Origin: Treponema sp.
GTDB taxonomy: Bacteria; Spirochaetota; Spirochaetia; Treponematales; Treponemataceae
NCBI GenBank assembly: GCA_016293645.1
Contig: JAEDDW010000103.1
Location: 1 to 5,741 of the forward strand
Reading direction: 5' to 3'
DNA: 5,741 bases
Positions 5,614 to 5,741 of the stretch are shown piece after piece (position 1 is the stretch's first letter; every line of letters begins with the position of its first letter). Made by a program: the position numbers and the translations under genes. The notes beneath the pieces are model-generated. The model was given only the letters and a program-made list of their open reading frames with translations, was not told the DNA's origin and made no database searches.

Positions 5614-5741
5614 CTAGGATTCAAGTTTCTTTGACACCTGGATCACTTCTTCCAGCGACATGTCAAGGATCTGTGCTATCTGATCTGGTTTCATCATGTT
5701 TGAACGCAACAGGTTTTTTGCCGACTCGATTTTCTGCTGCC
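5614..5741 (-). CDS. C-terminal end of probable Rpn-family nuclease/transposase (partial)
   Basis: A - strand frame enters from the right edge and ends at TAG (5616-5614), giving 41 residues. They read IESAKNLLRSNMMKPDQIAQ and then ILDMSLEEVIQVSKKLES. This pattern (a helix AKNLL, 'M..DQIAQI', then 'LSLEEV..') matches the C-terminal tail of the Rpn family of PD-(D/E)XK recombination-promoting nucleases, also annotated as putative transposases and abundant in Treponema. The catalytic domain lies outside the window, so neither activity nor intactness can be judged. The gene converges on hicB, and its stop codon lies in a 6-bp inverted repeat (ATCCTA 5597-5602, TAGGAT 5615-5620). A short tail of another helix-turn-helix-like protein is the alternative. 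Confidence 0.6.
   Translation of the reverse strand, partial: QQKIESAKNLLRSNMMKPDQIAQILDMSLEEVIQVSKKLES

Overview
The window looks like accessory chromosome of a host-associated spirochaete, most probably a Treponema. The evidence is a giant lipoprotein with a relaxed spirochaete-style lipobox, tandem Ig-like domains of the kind common in that genus, intergenic spaces filled with degenerate TTCGAC..CAGGCTCA repeats, and the tail of an Rpn-type PD-(D/E)XK nuclease/transposase. The genus call is inference from family knowledge and was not searched.

Layout, left to right. Positions 3-65 are the last 20 codons of an unidentified + strand gene. Positions 66-402 hold no gene but a dense array of repeats, including a 26-bp unit in three tandem copies (245-322). 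A candidate promoter (403-431) precedes a 1331-residue secreted lipoprotein (485-4480), which is closed by a strong intrinsic terminator (4510-4540). The next intergenic space contains a possible pseudoknot-forming element (4583-4631). It also holds a consensus sigma70-type promoter embedded in a palindromic operator (4672-4710). This promoter drives a compact hicA-hicB toxin-antitoxin operon (4719-5349), and its predicted transcript start lies almost on the hicA ATG. After hicB comes a second repeat array (5352-5607) with a roughly 160-bp unit repeated once. A - strand gene enters from the right edge and ends at 5614; it is the C-terminus of a probable Rpn-family nuclease.

The lipoprotein is probably a surface or periplasmic adhesion or binding protein. 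hicAB is an independent stress or stability module that would be self-repressed through HicB. The two repeat arrays share a nearly identical 39/40-bp sequence in opposite orientation, so the lipoprotein plus hicAB segment is bracketed by inverted repeats. The most notable points are this inverted bracketing, the sharp drop in GC inside the lipoprotein gene near position 2040, the near-leaderless hicA promoter/operator, and the candidate pseudoknot. None of these proves a new system.
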